A program made the translations under genes and the position numbers. The notes under the pieces are model-generated. The model saw nothing but the letters and a program-made list of their open reading frames with translations. It was not told where the DNA came from and searched no databases. A DNA stretch of 64,000 nucleotides, taken from assembly GCA_916988195.3 (NCBI GenBank), contig CAKASQ030000028.1:62001-126000 (forward strand). The letters are read 5' to 3'. The DNA is from Oscillospiraceae bacterium. Its GTDB lineage: Bacteria > Bacillota > Clostridia > Oscillospirales > Oscillospiraceae. This document shows positions 34,161 to 43,323 of this stretch, piece by piece (position 1 is the stretch's first letter; each line of letters begins with the position of its first letter).

Positions 34161-34403
34161 TTATTTTCCGTGTTCCATTCTCATTTTTTACAGTTTAATC
34201 ATTTTATTCCAGTATATTTTGTATACATTGCATATATTCATATTTTTTTACTGATTGTTTGCCTTTCCACGTCCCAAAAACGCGGCAGGCTTAACAAGTG
34301 GCCGATAAAATGTACCGTACAAAATTTTTCAGGCTCTTTAAAGCGTTAAATCGCCGTCAGAAATGCGCCATCTTCTGTAAAGGCTTTTTACGCATTTGCC
34401 CGC

Positions 34404-34439
34404 AAAAAGCGGCGAAAGCCATCTTGCTTCCGCCGCTTT
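34404..34439 (-). terminator. Terminator of the MBL hydrolase gene
   Basis: Minus strand AAAGCGGCGGAAGC-AAGATG-GCTTTCGCCGCTTTTT, 14-bp stem with one mismatch, just after the stop. Confidence 0.82.
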
Positions 34440-34446
34440 GCATCCC

Positions 34447-35247
34447 TTAAAGTTCCAGTGTTTCCAGATCGTCCGGAACGATCAGATTACCATGGTAATA
34501 TTGCCCACCCTCTTCGGTATAAAGTGCCTTGCGTTTTTCGATGCTCTTGTCTTCCGTGTGGTAGAGCACGAGGTTCGGCACGCCGAGTTTCTCCGCCAGC
34601 TCGCACGCGTCCTTGACCGTGGAGTGGTTCTTCTTGTAGGGCTCGAAGATATCGCGCTGGGAATAGAGGCAGAACGCCTCGTGGAGCATGAGCGTACTGC
34701 CCTTGACGTATTCGTACTCCGCTTCGCAATACGGCTCGTCGCCGCAGCAGGCAATCTTCCGGCCGTCTTTGAGCGTCATCGCAAAGCCGAACTGCTTGGC
34801 CTTCGTGGAGTGAATGTCAAAGAACTGCACGGTCTGCCCGATGATCTCGCGCGTCTCACCGTCTTTGACCTCGATGAGGAAAAAGCGCTCGTCAATGAAT
34901 TTCCGCTCCTTCTCGGTCAGCAGCATCTCCGCCATCTGATGAAGGATCCGGATGACCTCCTCGTGCGCATACAGCCGCGCCTCACCCTCATATTTTCCGC
35001 GCGCCATGTTCTGGCAGATCATGCGCTGCATCCAGATGATGCCGAGCAGGTGATCGATGTGCTTGTGGGTGACGATGATGTCGCGCATATCCTGCCATTT
35101 ATAGCCCGTGTCCTGTAATCTTCTTAACAGGAGGTTCCCGCCGCCGCCGTCGACCAGCAGGCACTTGCCGCCTTCCTCCATGACAAAGCAGGTATTGTAG
35201 CAGGCCGTCGCCTGCGCGTTGCCCGTTCCGAGAAATGTGATCTTCAT
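34447..35247 (-). CDS. MBL-fold metallo-hydrolase (RNase Z-like)
   Basis: 266 residues. FLGTGNAQATACYNTC at the start, the HKHIDHLLG zinc motif (a variant HxHxDH), CCGDEPYCE and the C-terminal HTEDKS fit the RNase Z/arylsulfatase-like branch of the metallo-beta-lactamase fold. The exosite arm of true RNase Z is not evident, so tRNA processing is not assured; a phosphodiesterase or other small-molecule hydrolase is equally possible. ATG 35247 follows AAGGAACGGGG. It is divergent from the ABC-F gene. Confidence 0.85.
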   Translation of the reverse strand: MKITFLGTGNAQATACYNTCFVMEEGGKCLLVDGGGGNLLLRRLQDTGYKWQDMRDIIVTHKHIDHLLGIIWMQRMICQNMARGKYEGEARLYAHEEVIRILHQMAEMLLTEKERKFIDERFFLIEVKDGETREIIGQTVQFFDIHSTKAKQFGFAMTLKDGRKIACCGDEPYCEAEYEYVKGSTLMLHEAFCLYSQRDIFEPYKKNHSTVKDACELAEKLGVPNLVLYHTEDKSIEKRKALYTEEGGQYYHGNLIVPDDLETLEL

Positions 35248-35402
35248 AGCCCCGTTCCTTTCGTATGCTTTCTCGCCCGCAGGCGGAATTTTCAGCGCTA
35301 TCATAGCAGATTTCCGCCCGCGCTTCAAGAGCTTTTCCCCTTCCTTTTCGCGCCGGTTTGTGGTAAACTAACGGAAACAATACGCAAGCAAGGAGTACCG
35401 AT

Positions 35403-37004
35403 ATGATTACGATTTCCAACCTCGCCATGCAGTTCGGCGGCAGCGTTCTTTTTAAGCAGGTCGACCTGCAATTCACCCCCGGCAACTGCTACGGCGTCAT
35501 CGGCGCGAACGGCGCGGGCAAGTCGACGTTCCTGAAAATCCTCTCCGGAGAGCTCGAACCAACCTCCGGCAGCATTTCCTTCAAGCCCGGCGCGCGCCTG
35601 TCCGTTTTGAAGCAGGACCAGAACCAGTATGACGCGTACTCCATTTTGGACACCGTCATCATGGGCAACCAGCACCTGTACGATATCATGAAGGAAAAGG
35701 ACGCGCTCTACGAAAAGGACGAGTTCACCGAGGAAGACGGCATGCGCGCGAGCGAGCTCGAGACCGAGTTTGCAGAGCTCGATGGCTGGGAAGCAGAGTC
35801 CGACGCATCGCGGCTTTTGCAGGGGCTCGGTATCCCCGTGGAGCTCCACTATGACCTGATGGGAAATACCGACCCCCGGCTCAAGGTCAAGGTACTGCTC
35901 GCGCAGGCGCTGTTCGGAAAGCCCGATATCGTCATGCTCGACGAGCCGACGAACAACCTCGACATTGAAGCCATCAACTGGCTGGAAAACTTCATTCTCG
36001 ACTATGAGGACACCGGCCTTGTCATCGTCGTCAGCCACGACCGTCACTTCCTCAACACCGTCTGCACGCACATCGTCGATATCGACTACGGCAAGATCAA
36101 GATGTACGTCGGCAACTACGACTTCTGGTACGAGTCCTCGCAGCTCATCCAGCAGCTCATCCGCAATAAAAATAAGCGCAACGAGGAAAAGATCGCGGAG
36201 CTCCAGACCTTCATCGCGCGCTTTGCCGCCAACAAGGCCAAGAGCAAGCAGGCGACCTCCCGCCGCCGGCTTCTCGATAAGCTCTCCGTCGAAGAAATGC
36301 CCGCGTCTTCGCGCCGGTACCCGTTCGTGGGCTTCGAGCGCGAGCGCGAGGTCGGCAAGGATATCCTGTTCGTGACGGACGTATCCAAGACAGTCGACGG
36401 CGTGAAGCTTCTCGATAAGGTCTCCTTCATCGTCGGCAAGAACGACAAAATTGCCTTCGTCGGCGAAAACGAGCTGGCGCAGACGACGATGTTCAAAATT
36501 CTCATGGGCGAGCTGGAGCCCGATGAAGGCAGCGTCAAATGGGGCCAGACCGTCACCACGAGCTACCTTCCCAAAGACAATACCGAATATTTTGAAGGGC
36601 AGACAGAGAGTCTGGTCGACTGGATCCGGCAGTTCTCGGCCAAAAAGGACGACGTGTACCTGCGCGGCTTCCTGGGCCGTATGCTCTTCTCCGGCGACGA
36701 GGTCTTTAAGCCTGTCAACGTTCTGTCCGGCGGCGAAAAGGTCCGGTGCATGCTCTCGCGCATGATGCTCTCGGGCGCGAATGTGATCCTCCTTGACCAG
36801 CCGACAAACCATCTCGACATGGAGGCCATTCAGGCCGTCAACAAGGGGCTCGATGCGTTCCCCGGGAATATTCTGCTTGCTTCTCATGACCATGAGCTGT
36901 TGCAGACGACCTGTAACCGGGTCATCGAGTTCCAGCCGGACGGGAAGATTATTGACCGGCTTGGGACGTATGATGAGTACCTGGAATGGAAGCTTGCGAA
37001 GTAA
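35403..37004 (+). CDS. ABC-F family ATPase (YbiT/YkpA-like) with degenerate motifs
   Basis: 533 residues, two ABC domains and no membrane segments; ABC-F proteins act on ribosomes. The first domain has a normal Walker A (GANGAGKST) and Walker B (MLDEPTNNLD), but its signature reads GNTDPRLKVKVLL instead of LSGGE. The second has a normal LSGGEKVRCML signature, but Walker A is GENELAQTT, without the Lys, and the catalytic Glu is Gln in LLDQPTNHLD. A charged linker (roughly 240-300) joins them. If the usual head-to-tail dimer forms, one composite site uses Walker A1 with signature 2 and looks active, while the other is dead. Some deviations may be shared by the subfamily. Confidence 0.9.
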   Translation: MITISNLAMQFGGSVLFKQVDLQFTPGNCYGVIGANGAGKSTFLKILSGELEPTSGSISFKPGARLSVLKQDQNQYDAYSILDTVIMGNQHLYDIMKEKDALYEKDEFTEEDGMRASELETEFAELDGWEAESDASRLLQGLGIPVELHYDLMGNTDPRLKVKVLLAQALFGKPDIVMLDEPTNNLDIEAINWLENFILDYEDTGLVIVVSHDRHFLNTVCTHIVDIDYGKIKMYVGNYDFWYESSQLIQQLIRNKNKRNEEKIAELQTFIARFAANKAKSKQATSRRRLLDKLSVEEMPASSRRYPFVGFEREREVGKDILFVTDVSKTVDGVKLLDKVSFIVGKNDKIAFVGENELAQTTMFKILMGELEPDEGSVKWGQTVTTSYLPKDNTEYFEGQTESLVDWIRQFSAKKDDVYLRGFLGRMLFSGDEVFKPVNVLSGGEKVRCMLSRMMLSGANVILLDQPTNHLDMEAIQAVNKGLDAFPGNILLASHDHELLQTTCNRVIEFQPDGKIIDRLGTYDEYLEWKLAK

Positions 37005-37152
37005 TTTGGCGGTTCCTGCCAGGGGCGCGTTTTTCTGCTTCCTGCCGTGGCGCAGGCGCCAGGGGTTAACTGGCAGAAACCTGCCAGGCTAAACTGGCGC
37101 TTGCCGCCACAGACGGCAAAAACAAAAAGCCCCCTTTCGACGGGCAATCCCG

Positions 37153-37186
37153 AAAAAAAGAACCTGCCTCCCGGCAGGTTCTTTTT
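37153..37186. terminator. Bidirectional terminator between ABC-F and ispH-rpsA
   Basis: AAAAAGAACCTGCC-TCCC-GGCAGGTTCTTTTT, with a T run on both strands. The stretch 37005-37150 before it contains short inverted repeats (CTGGCAG...CTGCCAG) and no gene. Confidence 0.85.
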
Positions 37187-37195
37187 GATTTTCTC

Positions 37196-39136
37196 TTACT
37201 CCTCGTCCTCATCGGCGGGCGCGAGCAGCGCGCGGATGGAGAGGGAGATACGCTTGTGCTCCTGATCGATGTCGATGATCTTCGCGTCGACTTCCTGACC
37301 CTCGGACAGGACATCCTCGGGCTTGCCGATGCGGCGGTCAGCGATCTGGGAGATGTGGATCAGGCCGTCAACGCCGGGAATGATCTCGGCAAACGCGCCG
37401 AAGGTCATGAGCTTGACGATCTTGACGGTGACGACGTCGCCGACCTTGTACTCGTTGTTGAAAATCGTCCACGGGTTCGTGGCCTCGGTCTTGTAGCCGA
37501 GGGAAATCTTCTTCTTTTCCGGATCGAGTGCGATGACGAAAACGTCGATCTCGTCGCCAACCTTGACAACCTCTGCCGGGTTCTTGATGCGGTTCCAGCT
37601 CAGCTCGGAGACATGCACCATGCCGTCCACGCCGCCGATGTCGACGAACGCGCCGTAGGAAGTCAGGGACTTGACCGTGCCATGATACTGCTTGCCGACT
37701 TCGATTTCGCTCCAGATCTTCTCCTGTGCAGCCTTGCGCTGCTCAGACGCGACAGAGCGGATGGAGCCGACGACGCGGCGGCGGGCACGGTTGACCTCGG
37801 TGATGCGCAACTGGACAGTCTTCTTCACGAGCTCGCCCAGATCGCCGCCCTTGGCAACGCCGGACTGGGAAGCCGGAACGAACACGCGGATACCCTTGAC
37901 ATTGACGACGATGCCGCCCTTGTTTTCCTCGGTGACAACGCCCTCGACGATGTCCTTGTTCTCCGCGGCAGCCTCGATCTCTTCCCAAGCCTTACCGGCC
38001 TCGAGACGCTTCTTGGACAGACGAACAACGCCCTCGCCGTCGTTAACATGGACAACGATCGCTTCGATCTGGTCGCCGACCTTGACAGCCTCTTCGGGCT
38101 TGACGTTGGGGTCGCCGGAGAAGTCTTCCAGCGGAATGTACGCGGTGTGCTTCGTGCCCAGGTCGACTTCGATCTCGGTCGAGCCAACGGCCATAACCGT
38201 ACCGGTTACCTTATCTCCATTATTCAAAGTCTTGAGGGACTGCTCGAGAAGCTCGGCAAAATTCTCCTCCATTGCAGTTTCAACTTTCAGTTCTTCGCTC
38301 ATTTTGTTGTTTACCTCCTTAATTATCCACGACGGCGTCGATGCGCCTGCCGTAATCCCCACAGTATTTGCGCCGGAAAAAAGGCTCATCTCCAGATCAT
38401 CTGCCTGATCGACCAGTGAAACCTTTTTACAGTACTGCTCGCAGATCATCGCAAGCCGCCCCGTATTGGAGCTTCTTGCATCACCGACAACGACCATCGC
38501 ATCACACTTTTGAGAAAGAATCGCTGCTTCTTCCTGTCGCATTTCCGTAGCTCTGCATATTGTATCAAATATTTCGCAATTTGTACACTCTTTTTTTGCG
38601 ATTCTTACGCAACTTTCCCACATTTTCTGTGCGCTCGTCGTCTGACTGACCATGCTGATGGGCAAATTTCGACGTGAAGGCTCCTCCGAAAGCCAATTTT
38701 CAATCTCCTCCGGGCTCTGCACGATCACAGGATCGTCACAGAAGCTCGCGATGGCCTCGACCTCCGGGTGCGTGGGCGAGCCGAAGATGATAATGCGCCG
38801 CCCCTTTTCCGTCTCGTTTTTGACGATTGTATGGATTTTCTTGACGAACGGACATGTCGCGTCCAGCACGTTCGCGCCACTGCCGGCAAGTTTTTCCTGC
38901 ACCCGCTTTGGAACGCCGTGGGCGCGGATGATGACCGTCTCGCCCGGCTCGGCTTCCTCGGGTGCGGCAATCTCTCGCACACCGAGCTTTAAAAATTTAT
39001 CCACCACGTGGCGGTTGTGGATGATGGGGCCGAGCGTTGCGGTTTTGTTCCCGCTTCTGACGCTTTCCGCCACCATCTCGACCGCCCGGTCAACTCCGAA
39101 GCAGAAGCCCGCTGTCTTCGCCAATATGATCTGCAT
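37196..39136 (-). CDS. ispH-rpsA: Bifunctional HMBPP reductase / ribosomal protein S1
   Basis: 646 residues. Residues 1 to about 285 are IspH, the [4Fe-4S] enzyme that makes IPP and DMAPP from HMBPP: AKTAGFCFGVDRAV, IIRAHGVPK, DATCPFVKKIH, SQTTSAQK and ITAGASTPSWIIKEV supply the three Cys ligands and active-site loop. After a short Glu-rich linker come four S1 RNA-binding domains (GDKVTGTVMAVG, IVEGVVTEENKGG, GKQYHGTVKSLTSYGAFVDI, GDVVTVKIVKLMTFGAFAEI). The fusion is known in clostridia. ATG 39136 follows GGCGGAGATACCT and lies within plsC (47-nt overlap). Confidence 0.95.
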   Translation of the reverse strand: MQIILAKTAGFCFGVDRAVEMVAESVRSGNKTATLGPIIHNRHVVDKFLKLGVREIAAPEEAEPGETVIIRAHGVPKRVQEKLAGSGANVLDATCPFVKKIHTIVKNETEKGRRIIIFGSPTHPEVEAIASFCDDPVIVQSPEEIENWLSEEPSRRNLPISMVSQTTSAQKMWESCVRIAKKECTNCEIFDTICRATEMRQEEAAILSQKCDAMVVVGDARSSNTGRLAMICEQYCKKVSLVDQADDLEMSLFSGANTVGITAGASTPSWIIKEVNNKMSEELKVETAMEENFAELLEQSLKTLNNGDKVTGTVMAVGSTEIEVDLGTKHTAYIPLEDFSGDPNVKPEEAVKVGDQIEAIVVHVNDGEGVVRLSKKRLEAGKAWEEIEAAAENKDIVEGVVTEENKGGIVVNVKGIRVFVPASQSGVAKGGDLGELVKKTVQLRITEVNRARRRVVGSIRSVASEQRKAAQEKIWSEIEVGKQYHGTVKSLTSYGAFVDIGGVDGMVHVSELSWNRIKNPAEVVKVGDEIDVFVIALDPEKKKISLGYKTEATNPWTIFNNEYKVGDVVTVKIVKLMTFGAFAEIIPGVDGLIHISQIADRRIGKPEDVLSEGQEVDAKIIDIDQEHKRISLSIRALLAPADEDEE

Positions 39137-39728
39137 AGGTATCTCCGCCCAGCTTGTAAATTTTGCGCAGAAGCTCGTCCGCCTCGTGCTGATACGCGTC
39201 GTGTGTCCAATGATCGCGCTTTTCCACATAGTATGGCTCGCCGAAAATGACGTTGATGGGACACCACGGCGTTTTGTTGCGCGTAATAAACACCGGCACA
39301 ACCGGCGCGTCTGCCTCGACTGCCATCCGGACCGCACCCGTCTTCGCGCGTACGTGCTTCTTCCCATTGCAGCGCGTGCCCTCGACGAAGACCATCATTT
39401 TTTCATCATTTTCGAGCGCCTTCACACCCTCGTGATAGGCCGTTCCGTCGTGCGCGGCGCGATCGACAAAAATGATCCGGAACTTTTCCATGACCCAGCC
39501 GACGATAGGGACGCTTCTAAGCTCTTTTTTTGCAATAATCCGGCACATTTGCGGCGCATCGAGCGCCAGCAGCAGCCAGATCGCGTCCGCGCAGCCGGAG
39601 TGGTTCACGCTGAGAACGGCCTTTCCCGCCGGGACGAGCTCGCGCCCCACAACGTGGAACACCGGATGCCAGAAAAACAGGCCGATCCGGCAGATCCACC
39701 AGCAGACCCGGTACCAGAACGTCATCAT
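39090..39728 (-). CDS. plsC: 1-acyl-sn-glycerol-3-phosphate acyltransferase
   Basis: 212 residues; transfers an acyl chain to lysophosphatidate to form phosphatidate, the substrate of CdsA. An N-terminal hydrophobic segment anchors it to the membrane. Catalytic motif NHSGCADA (HxxxxD), the phosphate-binding FVEGTRCNGKK (Val where Pro is usual), and VPVFITR are visible. Its start overlaps the cmk stop (ATGATG) and its 3' end overlaps ispH-rpsA by 47 nt, so cmk-plsC-ispH-rpsA are one operon. Confidence 0.93.
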   Translation of the reverse strand: MMTFWYRVCWWICRIGLFFWHPVFHVVGRELVPAGKAVLSVNHSGCADAIWLLLALDAPQMCRIIAKKELRSVPIVGWVMEKFRIIFVDRAAHDGTAYHEGVKALENDEKMMVFVEGTRCNGKKHVRAKTGAVRMAVEADAPVVPVFITRNKTPWCPINVIFGEPYYVEKRDHWTHDAYQHEADELLRKIYKLGGDTYADHIGEDSGLLLRS

Positions 39729-40402
39729 CCGAGCTTCCTCCTGACGATGGCGAGAATTTCAGAAACCGACTGCTCGATGGTGTTCCCCGAGGTGTCCAGC
39801 TTTACCGCGTCCGGCGCAGGCTTCAGGGGCGCAATCGCGCGCTCGGAGTCCTGCTTGTCGCGCTGCTTCATGTCCTGCAAAACCTTCTCGTAGCTTGCCT
39901 TCTCCCCTTTTTCCGTCAGCTCCTCAAAGCGGCGCTTGGCCCGCTCCTCAGGGCTTGCAGTGAGGAAGATTTTGACCTGCGCCTTGGGAAGAACGACTGT
40001 ACCGATGTCGCGCCCGTCCATGACGACGTTGTGCTTTCTCGCGAATGCGCGCTGCATGTCCAAGAGGAAATCGCGCACGCACTTCTGCGCGGACACGCCG
40101 GAGGCGTATTTCGACATTTCCGGCGTGCGGATCTCTCCCGTCACGTCCTTGCCGTTTAAGATCATGTGCTGCACACCGTCGTCCTGGTGCTGAATTTCGA
40201 TGTTCACATCGTCCAGGCACCTGCGGATACCATCTGCGTCTCTGGGCCCGATGCCCATCAGCCACATATGATAGCCCACCGTGCGGTAAATTGCGCCGGT
40301 GTCGACATAAAGATAGCCAAGCTCCTTTGCCGCACGCTTTGCCATCGTGCTCTTGCCCGCGCCCGCAGGCCCGTCGATGGCGACCGAAACATACTTTCCC
40401 AT
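39725..40402 (-). CDS. cmk: Cytidylate kinase
   Basis: 225 residues; phosphorylates CMP and dCMP. The P-loop IDGPAGAGKSTMAKRAA opens the protein, and VVMDGRDIGTVVLPKAQVKIFLTA is the family signature. The neighbouring order cmk-plsC-ispH-rpsA is common in Clostridia. It starts 3 nt after the end of the flavoprotein gene. Confidence 0.96.
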   Translation of the reverse strand: MGKYVSVAIDGPAGAGKSTMAKRAAKELGYLYVDTGAIYRTVGYHMWLMGIGPRDADGIRRCLDDVNIEIQHQDDGVQHMILNGKDVTGEIRTPEMSKYASGVSAQKCVRDFLLDMQRAFARKHNVVMDGRDIGTVVLPKAQVKIFLTASPEERAKRRFEELTEKGEKASYEKVLQDMKQRDKQDSERAIAPLKPAPDAVKLDTSGNTIEQSVSEILAIVRRKLG

Positions 40403-40405
40403 GCT

Positions 40406-41659
40406 TTATCCTTCCTGCGCGGAAGCACTCCCCGCCAAGCGGCCGGTTGCCCACGCAATCTGTAAATTAAATCCGCCCGTATACGCGTCCACGTCCAGAA
40501 GTTCTCCCGCGAAGTACAGTCCCTTCACAAGCTTCGACTCCATCGTCTTCGGGCTGACCTCCGAGACCTTCACGCCGCCGGAGGTCACGATCGCCTGCTC
40601 GACTGGCGCGCAGGACGCAATGTCAATTGGAAAATGCTTGATCGTCTCGAGAAGCGAACGCCGCTCAGCCTTCGTCAACTCGTTGACCTTCTGCTGCGAG
40701 GATAACCCGGCCTTCTGGATCGCCGGCACGATCATCGAATGCGGCAGCAGCTTCACAAGCGCGTTGGAAAGGTCCTTGTTCCGGAACTCCGCAAAATCGC
40801 GCAACAGCCTTGCGTCCAGCGTCTTTTCGTCTAACGCCGGTTTTAAGTCAATGACCACCCGGTAGCCGTCCCTGCCGCGCTGCATGTGGCAGCTGGCAGA
40901 CAGGATCACGGGGCCCGAGAGGCCGAAGTGCGTAAAAAGAAGTTCGCCGAATTCCTCGAAGACGCATTTTCCCTTTGCGTCCAGAAGCTTCACATCGACG
41001 TTTTTGAGCGCCAGCCCCTGCATGGCCGCGCATGTATGTCCTTTTTCAACCAGCGGCACAAGAGACCCGCGCGGCTCGATGATCGTGTGACCCAGCCTCG
41101 CCGCCATTTCATAGCCGTCCCCGGTCGAGCCCGTCGCGGGATACGAGCAGCCGCCGGTGGCCAGAATGACCTTATCTGCCGGAAGCACGCCCGTTTGTGT
41201 ACGAACGCCCGTGACCGCGCCGTTTTCCGCCGTAATTTCCAGCGCCCGCTCCCACTCGATTTTTACGCCCGTCTCCTTTAAAAACCGGCGCAGGGCGTCA
41301 ATGACGCTTCCGGCCTGATCGCTTTCTGGGAAGACGCGGTTGCCGCGCTCGGTTTTAAGCGGACATCCATGCGCTTCAAAAAATGCCATCGCGTCTGCCG
41401 GAGAAAAGCCTGAAAGGGCGCTGTATAAAAAGCGCGGATTGACCGGCACGTTTTTCAGAACCTCGTCCGACGCGCAGTTGTTTGTGACGTTGCACCGGCC
41501 CTTTCCGGTGATGAAAAGCTTTTTCCCGAGCTTTCCGTTCGGCTCCAGCAGCGTCACATGCGCGCCAAAGGACGCAGCCGTTCCCGCTGCCATCATACCC
41601 GCCGCGCCGCCGCCGATGACAACGACGTTATTCGACCCGCTCATAGACGTCATACTCAT
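40406..41659 (-). CDS. HI0933-family flavoprotein (NAD(P)/FAD-dependent oxidoreductase)
   Basis: 417 residues. VVVIGGGAAGMMAAGTAAS is the FAD-binding dinucleotide fold; GKKLFITGKGRCNVTN, ILATGGCSYPATGSTGDGY, and the C-terminal SGGVKVSEVSPKTMESK and GLYFAGELLDVDAYTGGFNLQ are family signatures. The reaction is not established. Start is uncertain: ATG 41659 has GGAG 10 nt before it, ATG 41644 is the alternative. The 5' end overlaps the RpiR-type regulator gene by 32 nt. Located directly upstream of cmk, a frequent neighbour. Confidence 0.88.
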   Translation of the reverse strand: MSMTSMSGSNNVVVIGGGAAGMMAAGTAASFGAHVTLLEPNGKLGKKLFITGKGRCNVTNNCASDEVLKNVPVNPRFLYSALSGFSPADAMAFFEAHGCPLKTERGNRVFPESDQAGSVIDALRRFLKETGVKIEWERALEITAENGAVTGVRTQTGVLPADKVILATGGCSYPATGSTGDGYEMAARLGHTIIEPRGSLVPLVEKGHTCAAMQGLALKNVDVKLLDAKGKCVFEEFGELLFTHFGLSGPVILSASCHMQRGRDGYRVVIDLKPALDEKTLDARLLRDFAEFRNKDLSNALVKLLPHSMIVPAIQKAGLSSQQKVNELTKAERRSLLETIKHFPIDIASCAPVEQAIVTSGGVKVSEVSPKTMESKLVKGLYFAGELLDVDAYTGGFNLQIAWATGRLAGSASAQEG

Positions 41660-42485
41660 CCCACAGCGTCTCCAGATCCTCATATGTCTTGGCCATCTGT
41701 GTCTGCTGCTCCTGCGCCAGACTCACGACCAGGGCGTTTACCACGCTCATCGGCGCGACCAGCGAGTCGACGACCGAAACCATGTCGCTCTTCGCGACCA
41801 ATACATGGTCCGCGACCTTGCCCGCCGGTGCGTCCGGCTTATCGGTCACGGCGATACACGTCGCGCCCGTGTCGTGGGCGTACTGCATGACCTTGACGGT
41901 GCGGCTCGAGTACCGCGGCAGGCTGAAGCCGATGACGACGTCCTCCGGCCCCACGCGCAGCAGCTGCTCAAACATCTCGCTCGTCGAGGTCGACCCCACA
42001 AGACGCACATTTTCAAACATGTTGCGCAGGTAGAAGTTCAAAAATGCCGCCAGCGCAGCAGACGAGCGAACGCCCACGATATAAATGCTCTTCGCCTTCA
42101 AAATTGCCTGCACGCACGCGTCCATCTCGGCTCTGCTCAACGCTTCGCTTGTCATGCGGATGGAGTCGATGTCGCCCTGCAAAACCGTTGACACCACGTC
42201 CTGATTGCCGAGGCGGTCGTTCGTGACCTCGATGCGCTGCACACTGGTTAACTTATTTCGCACCAGCTCCTGCAGGGTTTTCTGCATACTGGGATAGCCG
42301 TCGAAGCCGAGCTCGACCGCGAAGCGCACCACCGTCGACTCCGAGACCTCGACCATCTTGCCGAGGCGGCTTGCCGTCATGAACGCGGCCTTGTCGTAGG
42401 ATTCCAAAATATAATTTGCAATCCGCTTCTGCCCCTTCGAAAAAGACGGCAGGTCGCTGCGGATCTGCATTAAAATGTCATTCAT
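41628..42485 (-). CDS. MurR/RpiR family transcriptional regulator
   Basis: 285 residues: N-terminal HTH_6 domain (TASRLGKMVEVSESTVVRFAVELGF around residues 36-60) and C-terminal SIS sugar-phosphate-binding domain (IYIVGVRSSAALAAF, VIGFSLPRYSSRTVKVM, IAVTDK). Such proteins respond to phosphosugars, but no sugar gene is adjacent, so target and ligand are open. ATG 42485 is preceded by CGGAGAACTGGC. The gene leads the operon of the flavoprotein, cmk, plsC and ispH-rpsA. Confidence 0.92.
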   Translation of the reverse strand: MNDILMQIRSDLPSFSKGQKRIANYILESYDKAAFMTASRLGKMVEVSESTVVRFAVELGFDGYPSMQKTLQELVRNKLTSVQRIEVTNDRLGNQDVVSTVLQGDIDSIRMTSEALSRAEMDACVQAILKAKSIYIVGVRSSAALAAFLNFYLRNMFENVRLVGSTSTSEMFEQLLRVGPEDVVIGFSLPRYSSRTVKVMQYAHDTGATCIAVTDKPDAPAGKVADHVLVAKSDMVSVVDSLVAPMSVVNALVVSLAQEQQTQMAKTYEDLETLWDEYDVYERVE

Positions 42486-42527
42486 GCCAGTTCTCCGTTC
42501 CGAGAAAAATTTTGCGCCGCGCGCAAA

Positions 42528-42559
42528 GAAAAGACCTTGTACCATAATACAAGGTCTTT
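42528..42559 (-). terminator. Palindromic terminator between rluB-type gene and the RpiR regulator
   Basis: Perfect 12-bp inverted repeat AAAGACCTTGTA/TACAAGGTCTTT with a 6-nt loop; on the minus strand it is followed by TCTTTG. It lies 62 nt after the pseudouridine synthase stop and 43 nt before the regulator start, so it could also be an operator. Confidence 0.65.
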
Positions 42560-42620
42560 CCGATTTTTGCAAGTCCGATTGCAGAAAGATGCAAAATTTT
42601 CTTATGGTTTCCGTCTGGCT

Positions 42621-43322
42621 TTACGAAAGTCCGGCAATCTCCTCTTCCGTGAGCACGCGCCATTGCCCGGGTTTCAGATCGCCAAGCCGGAGAGGGCCCT
42701 CGGCCACGCGGCGAAGCCTCGTCACCGTGACGTTCGCCCGCTCGCAGAGCCTGCGAATCTGCCGGTTGCGCCCTTCGTGAATGGTGATGCGAAGAAGCGC
42801 TGTCTCGCTCTCCTGTCGGAGTTTCTCCACCTTTGCGGGGCTCGTTGGCCTGCCGTCAATTTCGATGGGACTTGCGATCGAGGCTTCGCAGCCCGGTATG
42901 TACTGGCTGAGCCAGACGAGGTAGACCTTGTCCACCTCTTTTTTTGGGTGCGTGAGCCTGTTTGCAAGTTCTCCGTCGTTTGTCAGAAGCAAGAGCCCTT
43001 CAGAATTAAGGTCCAGCCGCCCGACCGGATACACCCGCGCGCCGCAGCCGGAAACGAGCTCCGCGACATTTTTGCGCCCCTTTTCATCTGAGAGCGTGCA
43101 CACGTACCCTCTCGGCTTATTGAGCATCAGAACGACGCGCGCGGGCTGTTTTTTGAGACGCACGCCGTCGACCTCGATCACGTCCTCTTCATCGTCCGCC
43201 ACATCGCCGAGGCTTGCCGTATTGCCGTTGACGCGCACGCGGCGGTCCAAAATCATCTGCTCGGCCTTCCGCCGGGAGGCTACGCCGTAATTTGATAGAA
43301 TTTTTTGCAGCCGCTGCTCCAT
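42621..43322 (-). CDS. rluB: Ribosomal large subunit pseudouridine synthase (RsuA/RluB family)
   Basis: 233 residues. The N-terminal S4 RNA-binding domain (RLQKILSNYGVASRRKAEQM) precedes the catalytic domain with the family loop YPVGRLDLNSEGLLLLTNDG holding the catalytic Asp, and HEGRNRQIRRLCE. It isomerises a uridine in rRNA; RluB-like 23S specificity is the usual assignment next to scpA/scpB. ATG 43322 follows GGAGGGTAAC and lies 1 nt after the dacF stop. Confidence 0.92.
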   Translation of the reverse strand: MEQRLQKILSNYGVASRRKAEQMILDRRVRVNGNTASLGDVADDEEDVIEVDGVRLKKQPARVVLMLNKPRGYVCTLSDEKGRKNVAELVSGCGARVYPVGRLDLNSEGLLLLTNDGELANRLTHPKKEVDKVYLVWLSQYIPGCEASIASPIEIDGRPTSPAKVEKLRQESETALLRITIHEGRNRQIRRLCERANVTVTRLRRVAEGPLRLGDLKPGQWRVLTEEEIAGLS

Positions 43323-43323
43323 G

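Larger units (their letters stand above)
34025..34446. other. AT-rich gene-free stretch upstream of the DUF819 operon
   Basis: Holds the minus-strand promoter of the operon (34132-34160) and, at the far end, the MBL gene terminator. 34161-34400 is unusually AT-rich and shows no open frame with a ribosome site. Confidence 0.45.

Noticed and set aside
34160-34400. Possible small gene in the AT-rich tract upstream of the DUF819 operon
   Set aside because: Short hydrophobic frames exist but none has a ribosome site or a terminator/promoter pair like the toxin locus.
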